This document shows positions 37,694-47,258 of a DNA stretch of 64,000 nt, in pieces (position 1 is the stretch's first letter; every line of letters starts with the position of its first letter). The notes below the pieces were generated by a model that saw only the letters and a list, made by a program, of their open reading frames with translations, searched no databases and had not been told where the DNA came from. The position numbers and the translations under genes were made by a program. The DNA is from Rhizobium sophorae (lineage in GTDB: Bacteria; Pseudomonadota; Alphaproteobacteria; Rhizobiales; Rhizobiaceae), in contig NZ_JABFCN010000016.1 of assembly GCF_013087515.1 (NCBI RefSeq), positions 186,001 to 250,000 on the forward strand. Direction: 5' to 3'.

Positions 37694-40146
37694 GAAGGAT
37701 CGTGGCCGCCTCGCTTCTTCTGCTGCATGCCTCCGCCTTCGCCCAGGCGCAGACGGCACCCTTCGACATGTCCGGCGAGCGGCCGCCCGGGGCATCCGTT
37801 ACCCCGAGATTGACGCCGCCCACGCCGTCGCCAGCCCCTGCGCCGGCTCCCGTCACGCCGCCGGTTTCCGTCATACCCGCACCTACTCCGGCCGCTCCCG
37901 CTCCCGCACCCGTTCCTCCGGCGATCGCCGTCCAGTCGCAGCCGACGGCGCCTGCGCTCCAACCGGGCGCCGCAAATACCGCCGCGCCGCCGCGCTCCGG
38001 CGATGTCCGCCGCTATGTCGTGCCCTTTTCGAAACTGGGTCTCGGCGGTGAATATGATCGCCGGTCATGGTCGGTCTATCTGACGCCGGAACAGGCGGCG
38101 GCCAAGGCAAGCTTCACCTTCGCCTACCAGAATGCGATTGTCGTCGCGCCTGAGGCCTCGGCGCTGACCGTCTATCTCAACAACCGCCCGATCGGCCAAC
38201 AGCGCGTCGGCTCGCCGGATGGCCCGTCGGCCGTCACTTTCGATGTCCCGCCCGGTTTGCTGCAGCCCGGCGCCAATCTCGTCACCTTCGAAGCCGCCCA
38301 GCGCCACCGCACCGATTGCAGCATCCAATCCACTTATGAGCTGTGGTCGAACATCGATCCGGCCGGAACCTATCTGAGCTTTGCCGGCAGGGATGCCGCA
38401 GAGCTCTCGAGTGCCGACGCGATCCGCGCCATCGGCGTCGACGGCGCCGGCAAGACCGAGTTCGACATCGTCGTCCCGGCGCTGGAGCAGCCGGGAACCA
38501 CCAAGCCGCTGCTGCGGCTGGCGCAGGGCCTGTCGGTGCTGAGCAGCATGCCGAACCAGATCTTTGCCTTCAGCGCCGTCTCGCTTCCAACCGCCGGGCC
38601 TGGCAAGCTCAGCGTGCTCGTCGGTACCGCGGCGGAGCTGCGGCCGCTCTTTCCCAGCCTGCCGCCCGGCGCCGAAAGTGCGGCATTCGCCGCTTTCGCC
38701 ACCGATCCGCGCAGCGGTTCGCCCGTGCTTCTGATCAGCGGCCCCTCCTGGCAGGCGGTCTCCTCGGCGATCGATACCATCGTCTCGCCGACGGACAGGT
38801 CCTCGGATGTCCGCCGCGACGTGCTGACCACCGAGCGCTGGAGCGCGCCGAACGCGCCGCTGGTCTTTTCCGATACCAACATCGCCTTGTCTCAGCTCGG
38901 CGTGAAGACCACCGAATTCTCCGGCCGGCGGCTGCGGACGAGTTTCAATATCGCCGTGCCGGCCGATTTTTATGCCAATGCCTATGGCGAGGCGAAGGTG
39001 TTGCTCGACGCCGCCTATACCGACAACGTGATGCCCGGCAGCCACATCGATATCTACGTCAACGACAACATCGCCTCCACCGTGCCGATCACCACGACAT
39101 CAGGCGGCATTCTCCGTCATCTGCCGATCCGCGTGACGATGCGGCACTTCAAACCCGGTCTCAATTCGGTGGCGATCGAGGCGATCCTGATGACCAAGGA
39201 TGATGCGGCTTGCGCGCCGGGCGCGACGGCGGGTGCGACCCCGCGCTTTGCCCTGTTCGATACGTCCGAACTGCAGATTCCGGATTTCGCCCGCGTCGGT
39301 CAACGTCCGAATTTGGCGGCAATGGCCGGCACCGCCTATCCCTATGGCCGGGCCACGGAACCGACGCCGCTTTTCATAGACCGCGTCGATGCCGACACGC
39401 TTTCGGCAGCCGCCACGTTGCTCGGCCATATGGCCATCACTGCCGGCCATCCGATCGCCGTCGAAACCGTCGCCTCGCCGAATATGATCGGCGATCGCGA
39501 CGCCATCTTCATCGGCTCCGTCTCGCAGATGCCGGCGACAGCGTTGACGCAGACCAATATTTCGACGGAGAGCCAGGCCTCGTGGCGTCCGGTGGCCGAT
39601 ACGCAGGCGGGCGTCGTCGATACCGGTACGGCCTTCGAGGAATGGAATTCCAAGGTCAGCGGCGGTGTCTTGCGCAACCGGATCACGGCTTTGCGCGAGT
39701 GGGTGTCGCGCAATTTCGATATCTCCCGCAGTTCGCTGCAATTTGTGCCCGGCGCCGAGGAGATTTTCACGCCATCCAACGTAGACACGCTGCTGGTTGC
39801 CCAGGGCTCCAGTCCTGCAGGGGCGGGCGCATGGACCGTGGTGACGGCGCCGTCGGCGAAGGATTTGCGCGAAGGGCTGGAGGTTTTGACCACGCAGCTG
39901 AACTGGCCGCAGATATCAGGCCACATCACCACCTATTCGAGCAAGACAGGCAAGATCGACGCGGTGCCCGTCACCCGTTTCGATTTCGTGCCCTCCACCC
40001 CCTGGTCGATCTCCAATTACCGCCTGATCGCCGCCAACTGGCTGTCGACGAATATCCTCTCCTATGCCTTCCTGCTGGTCGTCTTCGTACTGCTGATCGG
40101 GATCACCACCTCGAGCATGCTTGGAAGGCTGGGTCGGTCGAAATGA
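37690..40146 (+). CDS. bcsB: Cellulose synthase periplasmic subunit BcsB
   Basis: An 818-residue periplasmic subunit anchored by a C-terminal membrane helix (ILSYAFLLVVFVLLIGITTS). It guides the nascent glucan. A signal peptide (IVAASLLLLHASAFAQA) is followed by a Pro/Ala-rich linker (residues 30-90) and the carbohydrate-binding and flavodoxin-like domains. It overlaps bcsA and bcsZ by 4 bases each (ATGA), so translation is coupled. Confidence 0.95.
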   Translation: MRRIVAASLLLLHASAFAQAQTAPFDMSGERPPGASVTPRLTPPTPSPAPAPAPVTPPVSVIPAPTPAAPAPAPVPPAIAVQSQPTAPALQPGAANTAAPPRSGDVRRYVVPFSKLGLGGEYDRRSWSVYLTPEQAAAKASFTFAYQNAIVVAPEASALTVYLNNRPIGQQRVGSPDGPSAVTFDVPPGLLQPGANLVTFEAAQRHRTDCSIQSTYELWSNIDPAGTYLSFAGRDAAELSSADAIRAIGVDGAGKTEFDIVVPALEQPGTTKPLLRLAQGLSVLSSMPNQIFAFSAVSLPTAGPGKLSVLVGTAAELRPLFPSLPPGAESAAFAAFATDPRSGSPVLLISGPSWQAVSSAIDTIVSPTDRSSDVRRDVLTTERWSAPNAPLVFSDTNIALSQLGVKTTEFSGRRLRTSFNIAVPADFYANAYGEAKVLLDAAYTDNVMPGSHIDIYVNDNIASTVPITTTSGGILRHLPIRVTMRHFKPGLNSVAIEAILMTKDDAACAPGATAGATPRFALFDTSELQIPDFARVGQRPNLAAMAGTAYPYGRATEPTPLFIDRVDADTLSAAATLLGHMAITAGHPIAVETVASPNMIGDRDAIFIGSVSQMPATALTQTNISTESQASWRPVADTQAGVVDTGTAFEEWNSKVSGGVLRNRITALREWVSRNFDISRSSLQFVPGAEEIFTPSNVDTLLVAQGSSPAGAGAWTVVTAPSAKDLREGLEVLTTQLNWPQISGHITTYSSKTGKIDAVPVTRFDFVPSTPWSISNYRLIAANWLSTNILSYAFLLVVFVLLIGITTSSMLGRLGRSK

Positions 40147-41189
40147 GACGATTACACGCACTCCTGCTTGCTGCATCGGTCGCGCTCGCTCCCGCGGGAG
40201 CGCCTGCCTTTGCGCAGCAGGCGATGATCAATGCCGGCGCATGGTCGGCCTACAAGGCGAAATTTCTCGATCCGACCGGCCGCATTGTCGATAACGGCAA
40301 CGGCAATATCAGCCATAGCGAAGGGCAGGGCTATGGCCTGCTGCTCGCCTATCTCGCCGCAAGCCCGGCCGATTTCGAGCAGATCTGGTATTTTACCCGC
40401 ACCGAGCTGCTGCTGCGCGACGATGGCCTGGCCGTCTGGAAATGGGATCCGAACGTCAAGCCGCACGTCGCCGATACCAACAATGCCACCGATGGCGACA
40501 TGTTGATCGCCTATGCTCTGGCGCTTGCCGGTACGGCGTGGAAACGCGACGACTATATCCTCGCCGCCTCCCGCATGGCGCAGGCTTTGCTTGCCGAAAC
40601 CGTCGCCAGCTCGGAGGGCCGCACCTTGCTGTTGCCGGGGACCGAAGGTTTTACCGGCAGCGACCGTGACGACGGTCCCGTCGTCAACCCGTCCTACTGG
40701 ATCTACGAGGCGATTCCGGTGATGGCTGCGCTCGCTCCGTCGGATGCCTGGAAAAAACTCTCGGATGACGGCGTGGAGCTGTTGAACAGGATGCAGTTCG
40801 GCCCGCGCAAGCTTCCTGCCGAATGGGTGAGCCTGCATGATAAGCCGCGGCCGGCAAAGGGGTTCGACGCCGAGTTCGGCTATAACGCCATCCGCATCCC
40901 GCTCTATCTCGCACGTGGCGGCATCACCGACAAGGCGCTGCTCGTCCGCCTGCAAAAGGGGATGTCGCAAGACGGCGTTCCCGCCACCATCGATCTGACC
41001 ACCGGCCGGCCGAAGACCGTCCTGTCGGACCCCGGTTATCAAATTGTTAACGATGTTGTGGCCTGTGTTGTCGATGGGACCAAGCTGCCAGGCTCGGCCC
41101 TGCAATTTGCGCCCGCACTCTACTATCCGTCCACGCTCCAGCTTCTGGGGCTGGCCTATATCGGGGAGAAGCATCCGGAGTGTCTGTGA
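40143..41189 (+). CDS. bcsZ: Periplasmic endo-1,4-beta-glucanase, GH8
   Basis: A 348-residue cellulase with a signal peptide ending near APAFAQQ. GH8 catalytic residues: Glu in SHSEGQGYGLLLA and Asp in NNATDGDMLIAYAL. BcsZ trims cellulose during synthesis. In R. leguminosarum the related enzyme CelC2 also acts on host root-hair walls; this role is family knowledge, not shown here. The start overlaps the bcsB stop. Confidence 0.93.
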   Translation: MRRLHALLLAASVALAPAGAPAFAQQAMINAGAWSAYKAKFLDPTGRIVDNGNGNISHSEGQGYGLLLAYLAASPADFEQIWYFTRTELLLRDDGLAVWKWDPNVKPHVADTNNATDGDMLIAYALALAGTAWKRDDYILAASRMAQALLAETVASSEGRTLLLPGTEGFTGSDRDDGPVVNPSYWIYEAIPVMAALAPSDAWKKLSDDGVELLNRMQFGPRKLPAEWVSLHDKPRPAKGFDAEFGYNAIRIPLYLARGGITDKALLVRLQKGMSQDGVPATIDLTTGRPKTVLSDPGYQIVNDVVACVVDGTKLPGSALQFAPALYYPSTLQLLGLAYIGEKHPECL

Positions 41190-43531
41190 AGTCTTCTCTC
41201 GTGGCGGTTTCAGCGGCAGTCGTGGTGGCGACCCTCGTCACCGGACTGAAGGATCGTGCCGCTCTGCAGGAAAGGTTCGGCCTTGGGTCTGCCGGCAAGC
41301 CGGCGCCGGAGCTGATGATGATGGGCCGCATCAAGCCGACCGAGGCTCCCGCCGGCAATTCCGAATTCAATGCGCAGCTCGTCGCCGACAAGATCGAGGC
41401 AATCACCTCCTCGCCGCCGCCGAGACCTGAGACACCCGGGCCGGATGCCGCAGCACAGCAGCCTGCAGCCCCGCAACCTGCGGCACCTCAGACGGCACCG
41501 GTGACACCTCCAATCGTTTCCGACCCGCCGCCACCGCAGCAGGCCACCGCGCCTGCGCAGCCTGCCGTCGATGAAAGTGCGCTTCGTTATTTCGCCAGCC
41601 GCGGCGACAAGCTCCGCCTGCAGGCCGAAATCTCCCGCCTTCAGGCGCTCTATCCGAACTGGGTTCCACCAGCCGATCCGCTCGCCGTGCCGCAGAATGG
41701 CGACAAGCAGCTCGAGGCCATGTGGCAACTCTATTCCGATGGCCGGTATGCCGAGCTGCGCAAGGCTGTCGCCGATCGCCAGGCCGCCGACGCCGGATGG
41801 CAGCCGCCGGCCGATCTGCTCGACCGGCTCGACGTCGCTGAGGCCCGTGCCCGCCTCGTCAATGCTTCCGACCTCAAGCAATATGCGACGGTTGTCGATA
41901 CCGCCGCCGCAACGCCGAGCCTGCTCACCTGTAGCGAGATCGATATTCTCTGGCGCGTCGCCGAAGCCTTCATCCGGACGGAGAGGGCGCAGCGCGGCCA
42001 GGACGCATACACTTATATCCTGAAGAACTGCACCAATCCCAGCGAGCGGCAGGCGACGGTCGAAAAGGCCTCGACGCTGCTTGGCTACCTGCCGATGCAG
42101 ACGCTGCTCGCGCTGGAGAGGCCTTCTGCCGACGGTAGCAAGGAATTCGACGCGATCCGTGACAATCTCGCCCGACGCTTCATGGCCGAAGGCAACGACG
42201 ATCCGAATCTCGCCCTCGCGCCGGATTACGTCGCCCGCCTCGAAAAGCTCGCCACGACGGAGGGACTTGCCTCCGATGCGCTGCTGCTCGGCTGGTATCA
42301 GCTTCGCCGCAACAACGATGCCGATGCCGAAAAATGGTTCCGCGCCGCCCGCGCCAAGCAAGATTCGGCGGCCGCTTCGCAGGGGCTGGCGCTGGCGCTG
42401 ATCGCCCGCAAGGCGCCTGAGGAAGCCGAAGAGGTGATGTTCCGCTGGCGCGCCGATTCCGATGACGCGACATCAACCTATCTCGCCGCTACCGCCAACC
42501 TGATGGCGTTGCAGCCGCCGGCCGATCTGGCCGAAGAGGTGCTGCACCGCATCGCCACCGAGGTCATCGCCCGTAAATACGTGCCGACGGCGCAGCAGTT
42601 CGGCTGGTATGCCCGCTCCCTCAACCAGTTCCAAACCGCCGCCCGTTGGTTCGAGACGGCGCTTGCCTGGAAACCCGATGACGAACCGTCCGCCTATGGC
42701 CTTGTCATCACCCGCGAGCAGCTGAGCGACCGCAAGGGCGTGCTCGACCTCCAGCGCGCCTGGGCCGGCCGGTCGACTCGGATCACCGATCTCGAAGACA
42801 CGTCGTCCCTGACGCCAAACGCCGTCACGCCGCCGCCAGTGAAGGGGGCGCTTGCCGCACAGCAACCGGCTCAACCGACGCAGCGTCCCCCGGCCGAGCC
42901 GCTTCCGGCCGAGCGCCGCATCACCCTGCAGCCGGGATCGGAAGTGGTCGTTCGCGCGGCGAGACCGGCGATGGACACGGTGACCGTTCCGCGCGGTCCA
43001 CGCCAGACGCGCGGCTGCTCGACGACAATCGACGCGGGGCAGCTTAAGCCGGCCGATGCGCTGTCGCGCGGCTGGTGTCTGATGGATATCAATCGGCCGA
43101 TGGAGGCGATCTCGGCCTTTGAGGCGGCATTGCAAAGCCCGTCCCGCAAGGTCCGTGAAGACGCAGCATACGGCCAGAGCCTTGCTTATCTCCGCGCCGG
43201 CCTCTCCGGCAATGCCGCCGTCGCGGCCACCAAGGCGCCGCAGAACCGCCAGCGCGCCGCCGAGCTTCAGGTGGCGATCCTCGCCGACCGTGCGCTTTCA
43301 GCCTTCGACGCCGGCCGTTATCGCGAAACCCTCATCTATCTCGATCAGCGCGCCCAGCTGCAGCAGGAGCGCATCGACCTGATGGTTCTGCGCGGCTACT
43401 GCTACCTCAATCTCAAAATGTACGGCGATGCGACCCGTATCTTCGAAGCCGCTGCCGCGACCGGCAGCCGCGACGCCGCCCACGGTCTTGCCGACGTCCG
43501 TAACGTCACCCACCCAGACACCAACAACTGA
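41186..43531 (+). CDS. TPR-containing membrane-anchored protein of the cellulose operon
   Basis: A 781-residue protein with an N-terminal membrane anchor (SLVAVSAAVVVATLVTG), a Pro/Ala/Gln-rich stretch (about 75-130), and helical repeats through the rest, including AEKWFRAARAKQDS and RGYCYLNLKMYGDATRIFEAA, which read as TPR units. A GTG start at 41186 overlaps the bcsZ stop (GTGA) with GGAG five bases upstream. Position suggests a BcsC/BcsK-like scaffold for cellulose export or assembly. I see no outer-membrane barrel domain, so it is not a full BcsC. Confidence 0.75.
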   Translation: MKSSLVAVSAAVVVATLVTGLKDRAALQERFGLGSAGKPAPELMMMGRIKPTEAPAGNSEFNAQLVADKIEAITSSPPPRPETPGPDAAAQQPAAPQPAAPQTAPVTPPIVSDPPPPQQATAPAQPAVDESALRYFASRGDKLRLQAEISRLQALYPNWVPPADPLAVPQNGDKQLEAMWQLYSDGRYAELRKAVADRQAADAGWQPPADLLDRLDVAEARARLVNASDLKQYATVVDTAAATPSLLTCSEIDILWRVAEAFIRTERAQRGQDAYTYILKNCTNPSERQATVEKASTLLGYLPMQTLLALERPSADGSKEFDAIRDNLARRFMAEGNDDPNLALAPDYVARLEKLATTEGLASDALLLGWYQLRRNNDADAEKWFRAARAKQDSAAASQGLALALIARKAPEEAEEVMFRWRADSDDATSTYLAATANLMALQPPADLAEEVLHRIATEVIARKYVPTAQQFGWYARSLNQFQTAARWFETALAWKPDDEPSAYGLVITREQLSDRKGVLDLQRAWAGRSTRITDLEDTSSLTPNAVTPPPVKGALAAQQPAQPTQRPPAEPLPAERRITLQPGSEVVVRAARPAMDTVTVPRGPRQTRGCSTTIDAGQLKPADALSRGWCLMDINRPMEAISAFEAALQSPSRKVREDAAYGQSLAYLRAGLSGNAAVAATKAPQNRQRAAELQVAILADRALSAFDAGRYRETLIYLDQRAQLQQERIDLMVLRGYCYLNLKMYGDATRIFEAAAATGSRDAAHGLADVRNVTHPDTNN

Positions 43532-43607
43532 CGTTGACGCCGCTTCCGCTCTCCGCTAGTCGCCTGCGCAAAGGCCGCCCCGGCCTCATGCTTGCAAGGA
43601 AACGCCC

Positions 43608-44276
43608 GTGCCCGCTCTCCATGATATCCTCGACAGAACCTATGACGCCTTCCTTTTCGACATGGACGGAACGCTCTTGAATTCCATTGCGGTCGTCGAA
43701 CGCGTCTGGAGTGAATGGGCAAGACGCCACGGCTTCGAGCCGGAGGTCTTCCTGAAGACGATCCACGGCATCCGCGCCTCCGATGTGATCCGCGGGCTTG
43801 GCCTGCCCGGCGTGGATGCTGCCCATGAGGCGGATCTGCTGCTCGCCGAAGAAATGGACGATGTCTCCGGCATCGTTGAGATCCCCGGCGCCGTCCGCTT
43901 CCTCTCGGCCATCGCTGAGGGCCGATGGGCAATCGTCACCTCGGCGCCGATCGAGCTCGCCAAGCGCCGCATGGCCGCCGCCGGCATCCCGATGCCGAAG
44001 GTCATCGTCAGCGGCCAAGAGGTCAAATCAGGCAAGCCCAGCCCCGAAGGTTATCTGCTCGGCGCAAGCCGCCTCGGTGTCGATCCGAAAAAATGCCTGG
44101 TCTTCGAAGATGCCGTCGCCGGCATTCTCGCCGGCGAGGCTGCCGGCGCCGACGTCACCGTCATCACCGAAACCCACGCCACACCGTTCGAAACACCGCA
44201 TTTTTCGATCGCCAACTACCAGGCATGGCAGCCTCGTCAAATCGCCGAAGGCCGGCTGAAGCTCGCGGCGATCTGA
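43608..44276 (+). CDS. HAD superfamily phosphatase
   Basis: A 222-residue HAD hydrolase of subfamily IA (sugar-phosphatase or phosphoglycolate-phosphatase type). Motif I is FLFDMDGTLLNS, motif II is IVTSAP, motif III Lys is in VKSGKPSPEGYLLG, and motif IV is CLVFEDAVAG. The helical cap lies between I and II. The start is GTG at 43608 with AAGGAA upstream. The substrate is not evident. Confidence 0.88.
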   Translation: MPALHDILDRTYDAFLFDMDGTLLNSIAVVERVWSEWARRHGFEPEVFLKTIHGIRASDVIRGLGLPGVDAAHEADLLLAEEMDDVSGIVEIPGAVRFLSAIAEGRWAIVTSAPIELAKRRMAAAGIPMPKVIVSGQEVKSGKPSPEGYLLGASRLGVDPKKCLVFEDAVAGILAGEAAGADVTVITETHATPFETPHFSIANYQAWQPRQIAEGRLKLAAI

Positions 44277-44287
44277 CCATTCGCGCA

Positions 44288-44320
44288 AACCGCCTCCTTT
44301 TTGTGGGAGGCAAGGTTTTT
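44288..44320 (+). terminator. Likely terminator after the HAD gene
   Basis: AACC-GCCTCC / GGAGGC-(AA)-GGTT stem with an 8-base loop ends in TTT. It lies between the HAD gene and tRNA-Pro. Confidence 0.55.
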
Positions 44321-44374
44321 CCGCTTGCATTGCACGCGCTGAAAAACTAAACGAAGCAAGCCGTTTCGGCAGGT

Positions 44375-44451
<77 letters not shown>

Positions 44452-44638
44452 TTTATCCCCTTGAAATCCCAGTCAGAATGTCACTTTCTTCGTCCCGCTA
44501 GCGGCGGAAAGCGGAACGAGGCATCGGCAGAAATGCTGGAAACGGGAGCCGACCATCTCGAATGAAAATGTCATTTGTTGATGTTGCAGGCGAGCTATAG
44601 CGCCGCCATTGCAAAGGGTGGTGGGCCTTCGACCGCCT

Positions 44639-45271
44639 TCAGTGCGGTTTCTGAGCGATCGCGATCATCGATTTCGCCAGCAGCGGAATCCTCCCGACAT
44701 ATTCGAAGTCGACGTCTTCGAAGCCTGTTTCGACGAGCAGGGTGCTGAGCGTTTCGGGAGACCAGAATTTGATATGGCCATGGTCCTTTAGCGGCATGAA
44801 ATGGTCATCCATCTTTCCACTGACCGCCAGCGCCAGATTTTTCCAGTAACCGTGAAAAGGCGTCGAAACGACTGCGATGCCGCCGGGCCTCACCAGATCG
44901 TAAATGGTGGCCGAAAATGCCTTGGGATCATAAACATGCTCCACTACTTCGAGGCTTATCACCGCATCGAAGGTTCCATACCGGCTGGAAAGATCCTCGT
45001 AGCCGGAGCCTATTTCCAGCGGAAGATCGGGGTGGGCCGTTCTCGCTTTCGCGATGCCGTCCTGGGAGGGATCGACACCGACGACGTCATATCCTTTTGC
45101 CGCAAGCACGGCTGCAGCACCGCCGGTGCCACAACCGAGGTCGAAGACTGCAGTTTCGTTTGCCTCCTGGAAACTGTTATCGAGAACATCGACAACGGCC
45201 GGCAAAATATAGGAATGGGCGGTCGCCGGTTTGGCGTGTACATAAGTAGTAGCGTCCAGTTCGATAGACAT
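44639..45271 (-). CDS. Class I SAM-dependent methyltransferase
   Basis: A 210-residue methyltransferase. SAM motif I is VFDLGCGTGGAAAVLAAKG, the acidic residue after strand 2 is in VVGVDPSQDG, and motif post-I/II is FDAVISLEVVEHV. It is similar to UbiG/COQ3-type small-molecule methyltransferases, with substrate unknown. The start at 45271 has AGGAGG upstream; upstream in-frame codons have no similarity. Terminal residues run KSMIAIAQKPH. Confidence 0.88.
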   Translation of the reverse strand: MSIELDATTYVHAKPATAHSYILPAVVDVLDNSFQEANETAVFDLGCGTGGAAAVLAAKGYDVVGVDPSQDGIAKARTAHPDLPLEIGSGYEDLSSRYGTFDAVISLEVVEHVYDPKAFSATIYDLVRPGGIAVVSTPFHGYWKNLALAVSGKMDDHFMPLKDHGHIKFWSPETLSTLLVETGFEDVDFEYVGRIPLLAKSMIAIAQKPH

Positions 45272-45801
45272 TTTACCTCCTGAAAACTGAAGAAGTGAGC
45301 CGCCGCAATGGTACGGCGGACTTTGACGGGAGTGTGGTGTCGTTGTGGTATTAAGGTGATTAACGCCGAAGGCGTCCGCGGCGACTAAGCGCCACCGCCG
45401 ATTGGCTGCACCGACTGCGCGAGACATCCTCCAGCACACCCGACGCCCGCCCATGTCGCATCCCGACGCTAATTGACAGGGTGCCCTGGAGATGCTGAAA
45501 ACGGCCCGCGTTCAGATTTGCCGCAACGCGCCGCTGCATCCGGCTCCGCTTCGACTATTTAAACTAAATAACGCGATGAAATGCCATTTGAAGGTGCATC
45601 GTAAATAAATCATTTAGTTCTTTTTGGTACTCCATCAGTTGGGAGAGGTGGTATTTGTTGCATTTTGTTAAGGTTATACGCAGTTTCGAAGTTAATAACC
45701 CAATTTTGGATTGAAAAAACCTGAAGCCTCTTCGCATTCTCGTGAATATGTGTAGATTAACATTGTCCCTGTCCCAGATAGCCTAGTCGAGCATAGCGGA
45801 T
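45272..45801. other. A+T-rich intergenic region
   Basis: About 530 bases with no convincing gene. The right half (45550-45760) is clearly richer in A and T than its neighbours. It presumably holds the promoters of the methyltransferase and the small gene at 45802. I found no clean promoter pair, hairpin or RNA gene. Confidence 0.4.
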
Positions 45802-46014
45802 ATGAAGCACAATCTAACTTGCAGGCAGAGCCTCGCCAGCGCGTTCCAGGCTCTGTCGGACGAGGCCGTCAAAGCCGGTTGGTCGGAAGGCGATGTCGCA
45901 CTCGCGCTTGCTGAACTCGCCGAGGAGCGGGTGATCGAGGTTACCGCCAAGGTGATCATGGAAGGCTCAGTCCATCCTCAGCTCATCGCTGCCGGCGGTG
46001 GACGCAACAGCTAA
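45802..46014 (+). CDS. Small hypothetical protein
   Basis: Seventy residues (MKHNLTCRQSLASAFQ...), largely helical, with no motif that I recognise. The acidic/hydrophobic pattern ALALAELAEERVIEVTAKV could form an amphipathic helix. It is convergent with the DUF982 gene (5-base gap). I recall similar small rhizobial hypotheticals but cannot name the family. Confidence 0.55.
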   Translation: MKHNLTCRQSLASAFQALSDEAVKAGWSEGDVALALAELAEERVIEVTAKVIMEGSVHPQLIAAGGGRNS

Positions 46015-46019
46015 CGATC

Positions 46020-46265
46020 TTACACCAGCAATCCCGCCGTTTTCGCTGCCGTGATGAAGGATGCCTGTGCTGCACGCGGGCTGCGCAGTCCATCGAGCGC
46101 ATCTAGGCAGTGCTGGCGCGCAACGCGATAATCGCGCCCCCGCTTGCTCGGCCACCGCTTCAGATATTCGACGGCCTCCCAGACGGTGGAAACGATCAGG
46201 CTGCTGTTTGGAGAAACGACCCGGACGGGGGAGGGAAAGCGTTTTTCACTCACGTCTGTACTCAC
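46020..46265 (-). CDS. DUF982 family protein
   Basis: An 81-residue protein. The DUF982 signature is clear: VSTVWEAVEYLKRWPSKRG and YRVARQHCLDALDGLRS. The family is abundant in rhizobia, often on plasmids and in small clusters, and its function is unknown. The start is GTG at 46265 with AGGA just upstream. Confidence 0.85.
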   Translation of the reverse strand: MSTDVSEKRFPSPVRVVSPNSSLIVSTVWEAVEYLKRWPSKRGRDYRVARQHCLDALDGLRSPRAAQASFITAAKTAGLLV

Positions 46266-46450
46266 TGATTCCTGCTACCAAACGCGCCAAGAACGCGCGG
46301 GATAAAATTTTGTTCCATAATTTTGTTCCATGGAAATTTGCGTAGTTGCTAAAGTTCAGACCCTCGCGCATAATGACTTTATGGTCGGTTGCGGAGGGCG
46401 GCCGGCGATGCAAGCGTGGATGCGTTTGCCCTCGGAGGGAATGCGGCGTG

Positions 46451-46663
46451 ATGTTACGATCATCAATTCATCCGCATGATTTACCGCTGTTTTCGGAAGA
46501 TCTCGATCTGCTTTCGCAGGTCCTCGACAAGGTCTGCGACGAACGCGGCCTCGCCAGGACGACGCCGGAGGCCGAGCGGATCGGTGCGGTCATCATTCAG
46601 CTCTACAGACAGGGCGTGAAGGACGGCGGCAAACTTGCCGACCTTGCAAAAACCTATCTTTAA
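46451..46663 (+). CDS. Small conserved rhizobial protein
   Basis: Seventy residues from MLRSSIHPHDLPLFSED. The body (LDLLSQVLDKVCDERGL, EAERIGAVIIQLYRQGV) is helical and similar to small rhizobial proteins found near regulators. I cannot assign a function. An upstream in-frame start at 46346 would add 35 residues without similarity. Confidence 0.65.
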   Translation: MLRSSIHPHDLPLFSEDLDLLSQVLDKVCDERGLARTTPEAERIGAVIIQLYRQGVKDGGKLADLAKTYL

Positions 46664-46666
46664 CGA

Positions 46667-46816
46667 TCAGTTCTGCTCGATCGAGACACCGTTCTTACCG
46701 ATGCTCATCTCGATGCCTTGCGGCTTGCTTTCCTCGTGGAAGACATAGGCGCCGAGGCCGATGACGGCGACGACAAGAACGCCGATGACGACGTATAGAC
46801 CATTGCTGCGGTTCAA
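46667..46816 (-). CDS. Small single-pass membrane protein
   Basis: About 49 residues: one membrane helix (LYVVIGVLVVAVIGLGAYVF) and a short tail EESKPQGIEMSIGKNGVSIEQN in outline. The start is uncertain. TTG at 46816 has GGGGGC upstream and gives an N-terminus NRSNG; ATG at 46855 is in frame but lacks a ribosome-binding site. It is convergent with the gene at 46451. Confidence 0.55.
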   Translation of the reverse strand: MNRSNGLYVVIGVLVVAVIGLGAYVFHEESKPQGIEMSIGKNGVSIEQN

Positions 46817-46891
46817 GACACTGCCCCCGATATGTGATAGGCCCCAATATATCATGGGACAGCGAAACGCCCGGGCGCCTGATTGGTTCCG

Positions 46892-47185
46892 TCAGTCGTC
46901 GTTGGCGGCGTTGAGGTTTTCCGGTCGGATGCCGTCATCGCTGGAGGTGCGTGCGCGTAACCGGATGCCTGGACCACCTTCATCCTGATTGCCGCTGGAA
47001 AGGAAGATGATGCCGTGCGCCTCGAGCGTGCTGCGCACATCAAACAGCGCGTGCGGCTCGCCTGCGAATTCGCCGTTTTCCAGCGCCATCACAGTCTCGA
47101 CCGGCAGGCCGCTGGCAGCGGCGAGCTCCTCGATGCTCATTCCGATCATGGCGCGCGCGCCGCGTATCTGCGTTGCTGTTATCAT
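46892..47185 (-). CDS. XRE-type helix-turn-helix regulator
   Basis: A 97-residue protein. The HTH lies near residues 4-45: QIRGARAMIGMSIEELAAAS followed by GLPVETVMALENGEF. The C-terminal half (LEAHGIIFLSSG) matches short XRE regulators with a beta-hairpin tail. No toxin partner is seen next to it. The start at 47185 (MITATQIRGAR) fits relatives. Confidence 0.8.
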   Translation of the reverse strand: MITATQIRGARAMIGMSIEELAAASGLPVETVMALENGEFAGEPHALFDVRSTLEAHGIIFLSSGNQDEGGPGIRLRARTSSDDGIRPENLNAANDD

Positions 47186-47258
47186 GGCGGAAAATCTAGC
47201 GCATTTCCAGCGCTTCTCAAGTGGCGACACTGCACGTTGGCCCTGCGGCATGCGCTCT

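Noticed and set aside
35381..37795. An 804-codon frame antisense to bcsA
   Set aside because: It covers the complete bcsA gene, whose catalytic and PilZ motifs are intact on the plus strand; the antisense product has no recognisable fold.
45272..45801. Possible small RNA or phage attachment site next to tRNA-Pro
   Set aside because: No copy of the tRNA 3' end, integrase or hairpin with T-tract was found; the region is only A+T-rich.
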